Shown here piece after piece: positions 7,852-17,038 of a stretch of 48,036 nucleotides of DNA. Under the pieces are notes generated by a model, which worked only from the letters and a program-made list of their open reading frames with translations, ran no database searches and was not told the DNA's origin. The translations under genes and the position numbers were made by a program. Numbering within the stretch: position 1 is the first letter of the stretch; each line of letters opens with the position of its first letter. Source of the DNA: GCA-002704185 sp902588515 (GTDB taxonomy: Bacteria; Pseudomonadota; Alphaproteobacteria; Pelagibacterales; Pelagibacteraceae); NCBI GenBank assembly GCA_902588515.1, contig CACIPP010000005.1, positions 1 to 48,036 of the forward strand, read 5' to 3'.

Positions 7852-9996
7852 TTACTTTTTATATCTTTTTCCACTTTTCATACCAGCTCGACCCTGTGTA
7901 GATCTACCAATATTATCTTTTTTGTATTTCTTCATTGAAGAGTTTACAGTTAATCCAAGATCAGAACTCTCTAATTTCCTTATTTCGTCTCTGATTTTTG
8001 CAGCTTGTTCAAACTCCAAATTGTCAGCTGATGTTTGCATGTCTTTTTTTAATGATTTGATGTGTTTTTTTAAATTATGACCAGGCTTAACAAATTTATC
8101 GGTATTCAGATAATCTTTTTCATAAACACTCTCTAAAATATCAGAGATCTCTTTTTGTACACTTTGTGCGCTAATTTTATTTTTCTTATTATAAAAAATT
8201 TGCTTTTCTCTTCTTCTATTTGTTTCATCTATAGCTTTTTTTATACTTTTAGTTTCCTTATCAGCATATAAAATTACTTTTCCATCAATATTTCTAGCCG
8301 CTCTTCCAATTGTTTGAATTAAAGAGGTTTCTGATCTTAGAAAACCTTCTTTATCTGCATCTAATATTGCGACAAGAGCACACTCAGGTATATCTAAACC
8401 TTCTCTTAATAAATTTATTCCGACTAAAACATCAAATACACCTAGCCTTAAATCTCTTATGATTTCTATTCTTTCAAGTGTGTCAATATCTGAGTGCATA
8501 TATCTAACTTTCACACCATTTTCATCAAGATATTCAGTTAAATCTTCCGCCATTTTTTTTGTAAGTGTCGTTGCTAATACTCTTTGATTTTTTTTTGAAA
8601 TATTCAGACACTCATTTAATAAATCATCAACTTGATTTTTTGCTTTTCTAATTTCCACTATGGGATCTATTAAACCTGTAGGTCTAATAATCTGTTCTGC
8701 GAAAACTCCCTTTGTTTCATTCAGTTCCCATTCACCCGGTGTTGCCGAAACAAACACTGTTTGTGGTCTCATCAAATTCCATTCTTCAAATTTTAATGGA
8801 CGGTTATCCATACAAGATGGTAATCTAAATCCATAATCTGAAAGAGTTTTTTTTCTTGTAAAGTCTCCTTTGTACATACCATTTAATTGAGGTACAGTAA
8901 CGTGACTTTCATCTACAAAAACAATGCAATTATCTGGCAAGTATTCAAATAGTGTAGGAGGTGGTTCGCCTCTTTTTCTTCCAGAAAGAAATCTAGAATA
9001 ATTTTCAATTCCAGAACATGTTCCAGTAGCTTCGATCATTTCTAAGTCAAATCGTGTCCTCTCCTCAATTCTTTGCGCCTCTAATAATTTTTTTTCCTCT
9101 GTAAAAGTTTTAATTCTAATACTTAGCTCATCTTTAATTTCTTTAATTGCTTGTTTAACCGTGGGTCTCGGAGTTATGTAATGACTATTTGCGTAAAGTT
9201 TAACAATTGATAAGTTTTCAGTTTTTTCTCCAGTTAACGGATCAAATTCTTTTATTTCTACTAGTTTTTCATCTTCAATCAAAAGTTTCCAAGCCCTGTC
9301 TTCTAAATGTGACGGAAAAATTTCAATGTTTTCTCCTCTGACTCTGAAAGTACCTCTTTGAAAGTTTTGATCATTTCTTTTATATTGAAGTTCTATTAAC
9401 CCTTTTATAACATCTTCCCTTTTATATTTCTCATTACGCGTAAAAGTAAATGTCATTTTACTATACGACTCGGCTGAGCCAAGCCCATAGATACATGATA
9501 CACTCGATACAATAATAACGTCGTCTTTTTCTAATAAAGATCTTGTTGCAGAATGCCTCATCCTATCGATTTGTTCATTAATTGAAGACTCTTTTTCAAT
9601 ATAAGTATCTGAACGTGGGACATAGGCTTCAGGCGTATAATAATCATAATATGATACAAAGTACTCTACGGAATTCCCTGAAAAAAAACTTTTCATTTCC
9701 CCGTACAATTGTGCTGCTAAAGTTTTATTAGGAGCTAGTATCAATGCAGGTCTATTCAAATCTTCGATAATTTTAGCCATCGTAAATGTTTTTCCGGATC
9801 CTGTAACTCCCAATAAAACTTGACTTCTATCAAGATTATTTAATCCCTTTTTTAATTGATCAATAGCTGAAGGTTGATCACCTGCAGGCTTAAAATTATT
9901 AGTAATTTTAAATTTTTTACCACCTTCAAGTTTTTCATTAAAAAACCCTTTAGAAGTTTTCTTTTCTGCTGTATTAAAAGATTGTAATATTGTCAT
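7852..9996 (-). CDS. uvrB: Excinuclease ABC subunit B
   Basis: UvrB is the helicase-like damage-verification subunit of nucleotide-excision repair; UvrA loads it and it recruits UvrC. The 714-residue protein has Walker A GVTGSGKT at 63-70, the beta-hairpin region YYDYYTPEAYVPRSD near 116-130, the DEAD-like box VFVDESH, helicase motif VI (IQTIGRAARN), and a C-terminal UVR motif (NLEFEQAAKIRDEIRKLE). There are about 27 residues before the usual start region (FKITNNFKPAGDQP), as in many alphaproteobacterial UvrBs; no internal ATG offers a shorter form. It leads a minus-strand operon and starts only 6 bp from the divergent aspC ATG. Its promoter must therefore lie inside aspC coding sequence. Confidence 0.97.
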   Translation of the reverse strand: MTILQSFNTAEKKTSKGFFNEKLEGGKKFKITNNFKPAGDQPSAIDQLKKGLNNLDRSQVLLGVTGSGKTFTMAKIIEDLNRPALILAPNKTLAAQLYGEMKSFFSGNSVEYFVSYYDYYTPEAYVPRSDTYIEKESSINEQIDRMRHSATRSLLEKDDVIIVSSVSCIYGLGSAESYSKMTFTFTRNEKYKREDVIKGLIELQYKRNDQNFQRGTFRVRGENIEIFPSHLEDRAWKLLIEDEKLVEIKEFDPLTGEKTENLSIVKLYANSHYITPRPTVKQAIKEIKDELSIRIKTFTEEKKLLEAQRIEERTRFDLEMIEATGTCSGIENYSRFLSGRKRGEPPPTLFEYLPDNCIVFVDESHVTVPQLNGMYKGDFTRKKTLSDYGFRLPSCMDNRPLKFEEWNLMRPQTVFVSATPGEWELNETKGVFAEQIIRPTGLIDPIVEIRKAKNQVDDLLNECLNISKKNQRVLATTLTKKMAEDLTEYLDENGVKVRYMHSDIDTLERIEIIRDLRLGVFDVLVGINLLREGLDIPECALVAILDADKEGFLRSETSLIQTIGRAARNIDGKVILYADKETKSIKKAIDETNRRREKQIFYNKKNKISAQSVQKEISDILESVYEKDYLNTDKFVKPGHNLKKHIKSLKKDMQTSADNLEFEQAAKIRDEIRKLESSDLGLTVNSSMKKYKKDNIGRSTQGRAGMKSGKRYKK

Positions 9997-10002
9997 AAAT
10001 TT

Positions 10003-11202
10003 ATGAGTATTTTATCAAAATCATTAGAAAGAATAAAACCTTCCCCAACAATTTCTGTAACACAAAAAGCAAGAGAACTTAAGGCAAAAGGAGCGGATAT
10101 TATATCATTAGGATCAGGCGAACCTGATTTTGATACACCAGACAATGTCAAAAGTGCCGCAATAGAAGCAATTAAAAATGGACAAACCAAGTATACAGCT
10201 GTGGATGGAACAGTGGATTTAAAAAATGCCATTGTATCTAAGTTTAAGAAAGAAAATAATTTAACATACGAAAAAAACCAAATTTCAGTAGGAGCTGGTG
10301 GAAAACAAGTTATCTATAATGCTTTTTTGGCTACAATAAATAGTGGGGACGAAATAATAATCCCTTCACCTTTTTGGGTATCTTACCCGGATATTGTTTT
10401 GTTAGCTGGTGGAATACCAAAAATTATTGAATGTGGAGAAGAAGATAACTTTAAACTAACAGCTAAAAGTCTTAAAAAAAATATAACTCAAAAAACTAAG
10501 TGGTTGATAATAAATTCTCCAGGTAATCCAACTGGGTCATGTTATTCGGAACAAGAAATAAATGAATTAGTAGATGTGCTTGTAAAATATCCTAAAATTT
10601 TAATTATGAGCGACGATATTTATGAACATATAATTTATGATGAGTTTAATTTTTATACACCAGCCCAGAATAATAAAATTTTTGACAGAACCTTAACTAT
10701 AAATGGTGTGAGCAAATCCTACGCAATGACTGGTTGGAGGATTGGTTACGCTGGTGGTCCAGAAGAAATAATCAAAGGTATGGCGAAACTACAATCGCAA
10801 TCTACAACTAATCCATCTTCAATAAGTCAGGCAGCTGCCGTTGAAGCATTAAACGGAGATCAGGCATTTATTCAAACAAGAAAAAAAGTTTTTAAAAAAA
10901 GAAGAGATTTTATTGTTGAAATGTTAAATAAAATAAATGGGATCGAGTGCATCAAACCACAAGGAGCATTTTATGTTTTCCCAAGTTGCAAGAAACTTAT
11001 AGGGAAAAAACATCAAAAACTTGGATTGATAAAAAACGATAAAGATTTTGTTACAAAGCTTTTAGAATCTTACGGTGTTGCAGTAGTACAAGGGTCAGCA
11101 TTTGGATTAGATGGGTATTTTAGAATTTCATATGCTGCATCTGACGATGAATTAAAAAAGGCAATCGATAGGATCACAAAATTTTGCAGTGAAATTATTT
11201 AG
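10003..11202 (+). CDS. aspC: Aspartate aminotransferase (class I, subgroup Ib)
   Basis: This PLP enzyme swaps amino groups between aspartate/oxaloacetate and glutamate/2-oxoglutarate. The 399 residues are those of the alphaproteobacterial AatA type. SLGSGEPDFDTPDNV sits near the N-terminus, NSPGNPTGS carries the conserved Asn, the PLP lysine is Lys238 in GVSKSYAMTGWRIGY, and FRISYAAS near the end holds the carboxylate-binding arginine. It runs alone on the plus strand. The start is 6 bp from the divergent uvrB start, and the last 8 bases overlap the convergent trxB gene. Some members of this group also act on prephenate or aromatic amino acids, which cannot be decided here. Confidence 0.94.
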   Translation: MSILSKSLERIKPSPTISVTQKARELKAKGADIISLGSGEPDFDTPDNVKSAAIEAIKNGQTKYTAVDGTVDLKNAIVSKFKKENNLTYEKNQISVGAGGKQVIYNAFLATINSGDEIIIPSPFWVSYPDIVLLAGGIPKIIECGEEDNFKLTAKSLKKNITQKTKWLIINSPGNPTGSCYSEQEINELVDVLVKYPKILIMSDDIYEHIIYDEFNFYTPAQNNKIFDRTLTINGVSKSYAMTGWRIGYAGGPEEIIKGMAKLQSQSTTNPSSISQAAAVEALNGDQAFIQTRKKVFKKRRDFIVEMLNKINGIECIKPQGAFYVFPSCKKLIGKKHQKLGLIKNDKDFVTKLLESYGVAVVQGSAFGLDGYFRISYAASDDELKKAIDRITKFCSEII

Positions 11203-12145
11203 TCTCACTTAAATATTTTTCTGCCTCGAGCGCAGCCATACAACCCATACCAGCAGCTGTAACTGCTTGTCTGTATATTTTGTCTTTTACATCACCTGCA
11301 GCAAATACTCCTGGCACATTTGTACTTGTCGAGTCCGGCTTTGTTAAAATATAACCTTCATTATCCATATTTATTTTATCTTTAAAAATTTTTGTTGCTG
11401 GGTCGTGACCAATTGCAACGAATAACCCATCAATTTTTAAATCTTTCACTTCACCACTCTTTTTATTTTTAATCGTAATTGAATTTAAACTTTTAGGATT
11501 ATCTTCACCATTCGCTTTTTCAACTATGGTATCCCAAATAATATTAATTTTTTTATTACTCTTAAGTTTTTCTTGTAACATTTTTTCGGCTCTCAAATTA
11601 TCTCTTCTATGAATTAATGTTACATTTGATGCAAATTTAGTTAAGAATAATGCCTCTTCAACTGCAGCATTACCACCACCAACTACCGCAACCTTTTTAT
11701 CTTTATAGAAGAAACCGTCACACGTGGCACAGGCGCTTATTCCAAAACCTCTAAACTTTTCTTCGTTGGGTATTTTAAGCCATCTTGCTTGAGCACCGGT
11801 TGCAATTATTATGCTATCACTTTTAAAAACTTTTCCATTCTCAGTTTCAGATACAAAAGGTTTATTTGAGGTATCAACTTTTTTTATAACATCATTAATA
11901 AATATTGTTCCAACCGCTTCTGCTTGTTTCTTCATCTCATCCATTAGCCATGGACCCTGTATCACTTTTGAAAAACCAGGGTAATTTTCAACATCGGTGG
12001 TTGTAGTTAATTGTCCGCCTGGTTCGAAACCTGCAACCATTATTGGTTTTAGCATTGCTCTAGCCGCATACACAGCTGCAGTATATCCAGCTGGTCCAGA
12101 ACCAATTATTAATACTTTAGTTTGATGTTCTTTATTTTGACTCAT
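11195..12145 (-). CDS. trxB: Thioredoxin-disulfide reductase
   Basis: TrxB uses NADPH and FAD to reduce thioredoxin in the cytoplasm. The 316-residue protein has the FAD-binding GSGPAG at 15-20, the redox-active CATC (Cys139-Cys142) in GISACATCDGFF, the NADPH-binding GGGNAA at 156-161, and the closing FAD motif GVFAAGDVKDK followed by YRQAVTAAGMGCMAAL. Length and order are those of the low-molecular-weight TrxB type. It is monocistronic and divergent from the ELM1-family gene across 45 bp. Its 3' end overlaps aspC by 8 bp. The CATC centre separates it from ferredoxin-NADP reductase-type homologues. Confidence 0.97.
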   Translation of the reverse strand: MSQNKEHQTKVLIIGSGPAGYTAAVYAARAMLKPIMVAGFEPGGQLTTTTDVENYPGFSKVIQGPWLMDEMKKQAEAVGTIFINDVIKKVDTSNKPFVSETENGKVFKSDSIIIATGAQARWLKIPNEEKFRGFGISACATCDGFFYKDKKVAVVGGGNAAVEEALFLTKFASNVTLIHRRDNLRAEKMLQEKLKSNKKINIIWDTIVEKANGEDNPKSLNSITIKNKKSGEVKDLKIDGLFVAIGHDPATKIFKDKINMDNEGYILTKPDSTSTNVPGVFAAGDVKDKIYRQAVTAAGMGCMAALEAEKYLSETK

Positions 12146-12190
12146 TTCTAAATACTATGTTTATAGATTAATTTATCTTATATAACACTT

Positions 12191-13150
12191 ATGAATAATT
12201 TAAAATCTTTGTTACTCACAGAAGGTGCGCATGGCATGATAAGTCAAGTCGAAGGCCTAGCTACCTCACTTAAAACAGAATTTGTACACAAATTTATAAA
12301 GATAAACAATTTTATTGAATTTTTGCCACCTAAATTTTTACCGATTTCAAGTTATACTTTTAATTTTAAAGAAATAATTTCAAATATTAATCCTGAGAAT
12401 TTACCCGATTTTATTATTTCATGCGGAAGAAAAAGCGTTATTGCAAATATTTATCTAAAAAACTTTTTAAAAGAGAAATACAAAAAAAAAATTATAAATA
12501 TCCATATACAGGATCCTAAAGTCTCAACTAATTTATTTGATTTTGTAATATTGCCAGAGCACGATAATGATTTGGAGGGCAAATCAGTTATAAGAAGCAG
12601 AGGTGCATTACATTATATTACTGAAACCGAAATAGCCAACTCACAAGACAAAAATAAAAAAATAGATGTAAGTATAATTTTAGGAGGCCCTAATAAATAT
12701 TATGCTTTCGATGATCAGGAAATTATAAATATAATAAGTGAAGCTATAGATAAGCTAGCAAATAATAACAATAGGATGAGAATTGTTTCATCTCGAAGAA
12801 CACCTGAAAATACATTAAAATTAATTAAGCAGAAATTTGAAAATAAAAATAATATAGAAATTGATACTTCTTTAAATAAGTCCAAATATATAAGCACGTT
12901 ATCAAATAGTGAAATATTAATAGTCACGTCAGATTCTATATCTATGATTTCAGAAGCAGCGATTACCGGAAAACCTATATATATAGCCCACTTAACGCCT
13001 ATTAAAAATGATTATAGATTTAAAAGATTTTTTAAATTATTTGAGGACATGGGCATTATAAAATCCTTAAAAAATGTTGAAAATGTATGGACATATGAGA
13101 AATTATTTGAAAGTAAGAGAATTGCAGATATTATAAAAAAAGAAATTTAA
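12191..13150 (+). CDS. ELM1-family protein (DUF1022), GT-B glycosyltransferase-like
   Basis: This 319-residue protein matches the family named after plant ELM1, a mitochondrial fission factor; bacterial members have no settled function. The opening LLLTEGAHGMISQVEGLATS is the family's N-terminal signature, followed by PDFIISCGRKSVIANIYLK and NIHIQDPK. The C-terminal half contains DVSIILGGPNKYY, then RIVSSRRTPENT, and LIVTSDSISMISEAAITGKP, which resembles the sugar-nucleotide site of GT-B enzymes (compare MurG CRSGSSTLSELCAI in this window). A carbohydrate-transfer role is therefore possible but is my inference. No signal peptide or membrane helix is evident. It is separated by 4 bp from the 2OG-oxygenase-like gene, so the two are likely co-transcribed. 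Confidence 0.85.
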   Translation: MNNLKSLLLTEGAHGMISQVEGLATSLKTEFVHKFIKINNFIEFLPPKFLPISSYTFNFKEIISNINPENLPDFIISCGRKSVIANIYLKNFLKEKYKKKIINIHIQDPKVSTNLFDFVILPEHDNDLEGKSVIRSRGALHYITETEIANSQDKNKKIDVSIILGGPNKYYAFDDQEIINIISEAIDKLANNNNRMRIVSSRRTPENTLKLIKQKFENKNNIEIDTSLNKSKYISTLSNSEILIVTSDSISMISEAAITGKPIYIAHLTPIKNDYRFKRFFKLFEDMGIIKSLKNVENVWTYEKLFESKRIADIIKKEI

Positions 13151-13154
13151 ATAA

Positions 13155-13820
13155 ATGAATTTTTTAAACTCAATTAAAAATAAATCAAAAAATTCTTCAG
13201 ACCCATTTAAATATTGGGAATTTAAAGAACCACTAACTGAGGAAATGATTGATGAAATTTATAATGCAGAATTAGATGACCCAACAAAATATGATATAAA
13301 TTATGATGGTACCAGGGCAATTGATGGAGGTGAGGGTAAATTTAGAGAAGGTATTACTGATGGCGGAAAAGCATTAAAATTTAGATGTTTTTTAGATAAA
13401 AATAATTCTAACGAGTTTCCTCAATTAACAAAACTTGCAAAAGAACTTCAAAAAAAAGAAACATATACTTATGTTGGAAAATTAATAGGCAAAGATTTAT
13501 CAAAAAGTTTTGTTAGAGTAGAAATATGTTGTGATAGAAAAGGCTTCTGGCTTAAACCACACTGTGATATAAAAGAAAAATTGCTATCTTGTATGCTTTT
13601 TGTAAATAGGTTCGACGAGTCTGAGCAATTAGGAACAGATTTTTATAATGAAAATATGGAAAAAGTAAAAACCGTTCCTTATAAAAATAATTATGGATAT
13701 TTTTTTAGTAGTGATGAAAAAAGTTGGCATGGTATGGAAAAAAAAGAAATTAAAAAAGATAGAAGATGTATTCAAGTAAACTATGTCACCTTCAAAACTG
13801 ATTGGCCTGTAGAAAAATAA
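13155..13820 (+). CDS. 2-oxoglutarate/Fe(II)-dependent oxygenase-like protein
   Basis: This 221-residue protein has the residues expected of a 2OG-Fe(II) dioxygenase. His136-x-Asp138 in FWLKPHCDIKEK and His192 in KSWHGMEKKE would bind iron, and Arg203 or Arg204 in KKDRRCIQVNYV would hold 2-oxoglutarate. The conserved spacing (about 54 residues between the metal motifs, then 11-12 to the arginine) is right for the jelly-roll fold. The substrate is unknown; the protein has no signal peptide. It follows the ELM1-family gene by 4 bp and ends 2 bp short of the convergent carB. If the partner is a sugar transferase, hydroxylation of a sugar, lipid or protein glycan is one guess. Confidence 0.72.
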   Translation: MNFLNSIKNKSKNSSDPFKYWEFKEPLTEEMIDEIYNAELDDPTKYDINYDGTRAIDGGEGKFREGITDGGKALKFRCFLDKNNSNEFPQLTKLAKELQKKETYTYVGKLIGKDLSKSFVRVEICCDRKGFWLKPHCDIKEKLLSCMLFVNRFDESEQLGTDFYNENMEKVKTVPYKNNYGYFFSSDEKSWHGMEKKEIKKDRRCIQVNYVTFKTDWPVEK

Positions 13821-13822
13821 CT

Positions 13823-16800
13823 TTAAATATTTTGTATCGGTAAAACGCTCATTCTTTTTTTTACTAAAGCCTCTATTGCTTCTGTGCAAGCTATCGCACC
13901 TGATACAGTTGTAAAATAAGGAATATTATTATTTAAAGCTGTTCTTCTTATAGATTGCGAGTCTGTAATTGATCTTAAACCAGACGATGTATTAATTACT
14001 AATGCAATTTTTTTATTTTCTAGTAGCTCAACGATATGGGGCGACCCTTCTCTAACTTTATTTATTTTTGTACAAATTATTCCATTTTCATTTAATTTAT
14101 CTGCGGTTTTACCAGTTCCATAAATCTCAAATCCTAAATCTTTTAATTTTTTTGCAAAATTTAAAATTAATGGCTTGTCATCGTCTTTCACAGAGATAAA
14201 TGCGCTGCCATTTTTAGGCAATGAATTACCTGCTGATATCTGGCTTTTTGCAAATGCAATTCCAAAATCTTTATCAATACCCATTGACTCACCCGTAGAT
14301 TTCATTTCAGGACCAAGAATTGTGTCAACTTCAGGAAATTTATTAAAAGGAAAGACAGCCTCTTTAATTGCAAATACCTTGGTTTTTTTATTTTTAAGTC
14401 GAAGTTTTTTAATTTTTTGACCAGCCATAATTTTGGTAGCAATTTTAGCAATTGGAATATTTAGTGCCTTTGATACAAAAGGTACTGTTCTACTTGCCCT
14501 AGGATTTACCTCAAGAACAAATATTTCATCTTTTTGTATTGCAAACTGAATATTTATTAGTCCTATTACACCAAGATTAAGAGCTAAAATTTTTGTTTGA
14601 AGTTTTATTTTTTCTATAATCTTTTTGTTTAAAGAAAAAGGAGGTATGCAACATGCGGAATCACCAGAATGTATTCCAGCTTCCTCTATGTGTTGCATAA
14701 TTCCTGCTACAAAAACTTCTTTACCATCGCATATTGCATCTACATCTAGCTCAATTGCACCCTCTAAAAATTTGTCAATTAGAACAGGGCTTTTTCCTGA
14801 AACTTTCACTGCTTCATTGATATATTTTTCTAATTGATTGTTATCATGAATTATTTCCATAGCCCTTCCCCCTAAAACATAAGAAGGTCTAATAACAAGT
14901 GGAAAACCAATTTTTTTAGCAATTTTAATTGCATCTACTTTAGAATTAGCTAATCCGTTGTCCGCTTGTTTTAGTTTTATTTTTTTTAGTATTTTGCTAA
15001 ACCTTTCTCTATCCTCTGCCAAATCAATTGAATTTAATTGTGTACCTAATATTGGATATCCTGCTTCGTGAATTGACTTTGCAAGCTTAATAGGGGTTTG
15101 ACCACCAAATTGCACAATTACCCCTTTTAATTTTCCTTTTTTCTTCTCTTTTCTCAATATCTCCAGGACATTTTCTTTTCTTAATGGTTCAAAGTACAAC
15201 CTGTCACTTGTATCATAATCTGTTGATACTGTTTCAGGGTTGCAGTTAATCATGACTGTCTCAAAACCAATTTCTTTTAAAGCGTAACTTGCTTGACAAC
15301 AACAATAGTCAAATTCAATACCCTGTCCAATTCTGTTGGGACCACCTCCAATTATTACTACTTTTTTCTTGTTGGTTGGATCAGATTCGCACTGACCATT
15401 ATCGTATAACCCTGTATCATAAGTTGAATACATGTAGGGGGTGAGTGATTTAAACTCTGCAGCACATGTATCAACTTTTTTAAAAACAGTATGAACTTTT
15501 AATTTTTGTCTTTTATTTTGAATATTCTCAATTTTTTCTTTTCTTAAATAAGCAATTCTTTTATCGCTAAAACCGTAAGACTTTATTTCCTTTAAAAGAT
15601 TTTTATTTTTAAAAATATTTGTATTTTTAATATTTTTTTCAATATTAACAATTTCATCAATTTGTTCTAAAAACCAAGGGTCAATTTTTGTTAGATTATA
15701 TATGTTTTTCCTACTAAATTTTTGTCTGAATGCTTGAGCAACATAAAGTATTTTCTGCGGCGTGTTTTCTTTTAGTTTTTTTGATAAATCATTCTCATTG
15801 ATATCTATGTTATTAAAACCATCTAAACCTATTTCTAGTGAACACAATGCCTTCTGAATAGACTCTTTAAAATTTCTTCCAATGGCCATAGACTCACCAA
15901 CTGATTTCATTGCAGTTCCTAATATTGGTTTTGTATTTTTGAATTTTTCAAATGCAAATCTAGGAATTTTTGTAACTATATAATCAATTGTTGGTTCAAA
16001 AGATGCGGGTGTACTTTTTGTTATATCATTTGTTATTTCATCTAATGTGTACCCAACTGCCAATTTAGCTGCAATTTTAGCTATAGGAAAACCAGTTGCT
16101 TTAGATGCAAGGGCTGATGATCTTGATACTCTTGGATTCATCTCAATAATTACCATTCGTCCGTCTTCAGGATTAATTGCAAATTGAACGTTCGAACCTC
16201 CAGTTTCTACTCCTATTTTTCTTAAGCAATTCATAGAGGCATTTCTCATAATCTGATATTCTTTGTCAGTTAATGTTAATGCAGGCGCCACAGTTATTGA
16301 GTCACCTGTATGAATGCCCATTGGATCTAGATTTTCAATTGAACAAATTATTATACAATTATCTTTCTTATCTCTAACAACCTCCATTTCAAATTCTTTC
16401 CAACCTACTAAAGACTCTTCAATAAGCACCTCGGATGTTGGCGATAAAGCAAGACCATTTTTTACAATTTGAAAATATTCTTCTTCTGTTTTAGCAACCC
16501 CACCTCCTGAACCACCGAGCGTAAATGATGGTCTAATTATTAAAGGCAATCCAATATCGTTAAGTATGTTTTTTGACTCATCTATAGTATTGCAAATTTT
16601 AGATTTAGGTGACTCCAGTCCTATCTCACTCATATTTTTTTTGAATAGCTGTCTGTTTTCCGCGTTTTGAATTGCCGTTGAGTTTGCACCTATTAGTTCA
16701 ACGTTATACTTATTTAAAATACCTTCATGCTCTAATTTAATCGCAGCATTAAGACCTGTTTGCCCTCCCATGGTAGGCAATATTGCATTTGGTTTTTCAA

Positions 16801-17038
16801 TTTTTATAATTTCTTCTAATATTTCTGACGTTATTGGCTCAATATAAGTTTTATCTGCAACATTAGGATCAGTCATAATTGTTGCAGGGTTAGAATTAAT
16901 TAATATAACTTTGTAGCCTTCTTCCTTTAAAGCTTTACATGCCTGTGATCCAGAGTAATCAAATTCGCAAGCCTGACCAATTACTATTGGTCCAGCACCT
17001 ATGATTAAAATTTTTTTTATATCAGTTCTTTTTGGCAT
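13823..17038 (-). CDS. carB: Carbamoyl-phosphate synthase large subunit
   Basis: CarB uses bicarbonate, ammonia from CarA and two ATP to make carbamoyl phosphate for pyrimidines and arginine. At 1071 residues it has the full duplicated layout. The N-terminal half starts LIIGAGPIVIGQACEFDYSG and carries a first ATP-grasp domain (LPLIIRPSFTLGGSGGG, VIEMNPRVSRSSALASKATG). The second half begins VVIIGGGPNRIGQGIEFDYC with its own ATP-grasp (FPLVIRPSYVLGGRAME, VLEVNPRASRTVPFVSKA). A C-terminal MGS-like allosteric domain lies after about residue 930. The middle oligomerisation region is lysine-rich. The start overlaps the end of carA by 17 bp, so the subunits are translationally coupled. Confidence 0.98.
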   Translation of the reverse strand: MPKRTDIKKILIIGAGPIVIGQACEFDYSGSQACKALKEEGYKVILINSNPATIMTDPNVADKTYIEPITSEILEEIIKIEKPNAILPTMGGQTGLNAAIKLEHEGILNKYNVELIGANSTAIQNAENRQLFKKNMSEIGLESPKSKICNTIDESKNILNDIGLPLIIRPSFTLGGSGGGVAKTEEEYFQIVKNGLALSPTSEVLIEESLVGWKEFEMEVVRDKKDNCIIICSIENLDPMGIHTGDSITVAPALTLTDKEYQIMRNASMNCLRKIGVETGGSNVQFAINPEDGRMVIIEMNPRVSRSSALASKATGFPIAKIAAKLAVGYTLDEITNDITKSTPASFEPTIDYIVTKIPRFAFEKFKNTKPILGTAMKSVGESMAIGRNFKESIQKALCSLEIGLDGFNNIDINENDLSKKLKENTPQKILYVAQAFRQKFSRKNIYNLTKIDPWFLEQIDEIVNIEKNIKNTNIFKNKNLLKEIKSYGFSDKRIAYLRKEKIENIQNKRQKLKVHTVFKKVDTCAAEFKSLTPYMYSTYDTGLYDNGQCESDPTNKKKVVIIGGGPNRIGQGIEFDYCCCQASYALKEIGFETVMINCNPETVSTDYDTSDRLYFEPLRKENVLEILRKEKKKGKLKGVIVQFGGQTPIKLAKSIHEAGYPILGTQLNSIDLAEDRERFSKILKKIKLKQADNGLANSKVDAIKIAKKIGFPLVIRPSYVLGGRAMEIIHDNNQLEKYINEAVKVSGKSPVLIDKFLEGAIELDVDAICDGKEVFVAGIMQHIEEAGIHSGDSACCIPPFSLNKKIIEKIKLQTKILALNLGVIGLINIQFAIQKDEIFVLEVNPRASRTVPFVSKALNIPIAKIATKIMAGQKIKKLRLKNKKTKVFAIKEAVFPFNKFPEVDTILGPEMKSTGESMGIDKDFGIAFAKSQISAGNSLPKNGSAFISVKDDDKPLILNFAKKLKDLGFEIYGTGKTADKLNENGIICTKINKVREGSPHIVELLENKKIALVINTSSGLRSITDSQSIRRTALNNNIPYFTTVSGAIACTEAIEALVKKRMSVLPIQNI

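Noticed and set aside
9993..10232. Minus-strand frame opposite the start of aspC
   Set aside because: Overlaps conserved aspC coding sequence and the only likely location of the uvrB promoter; no family match.
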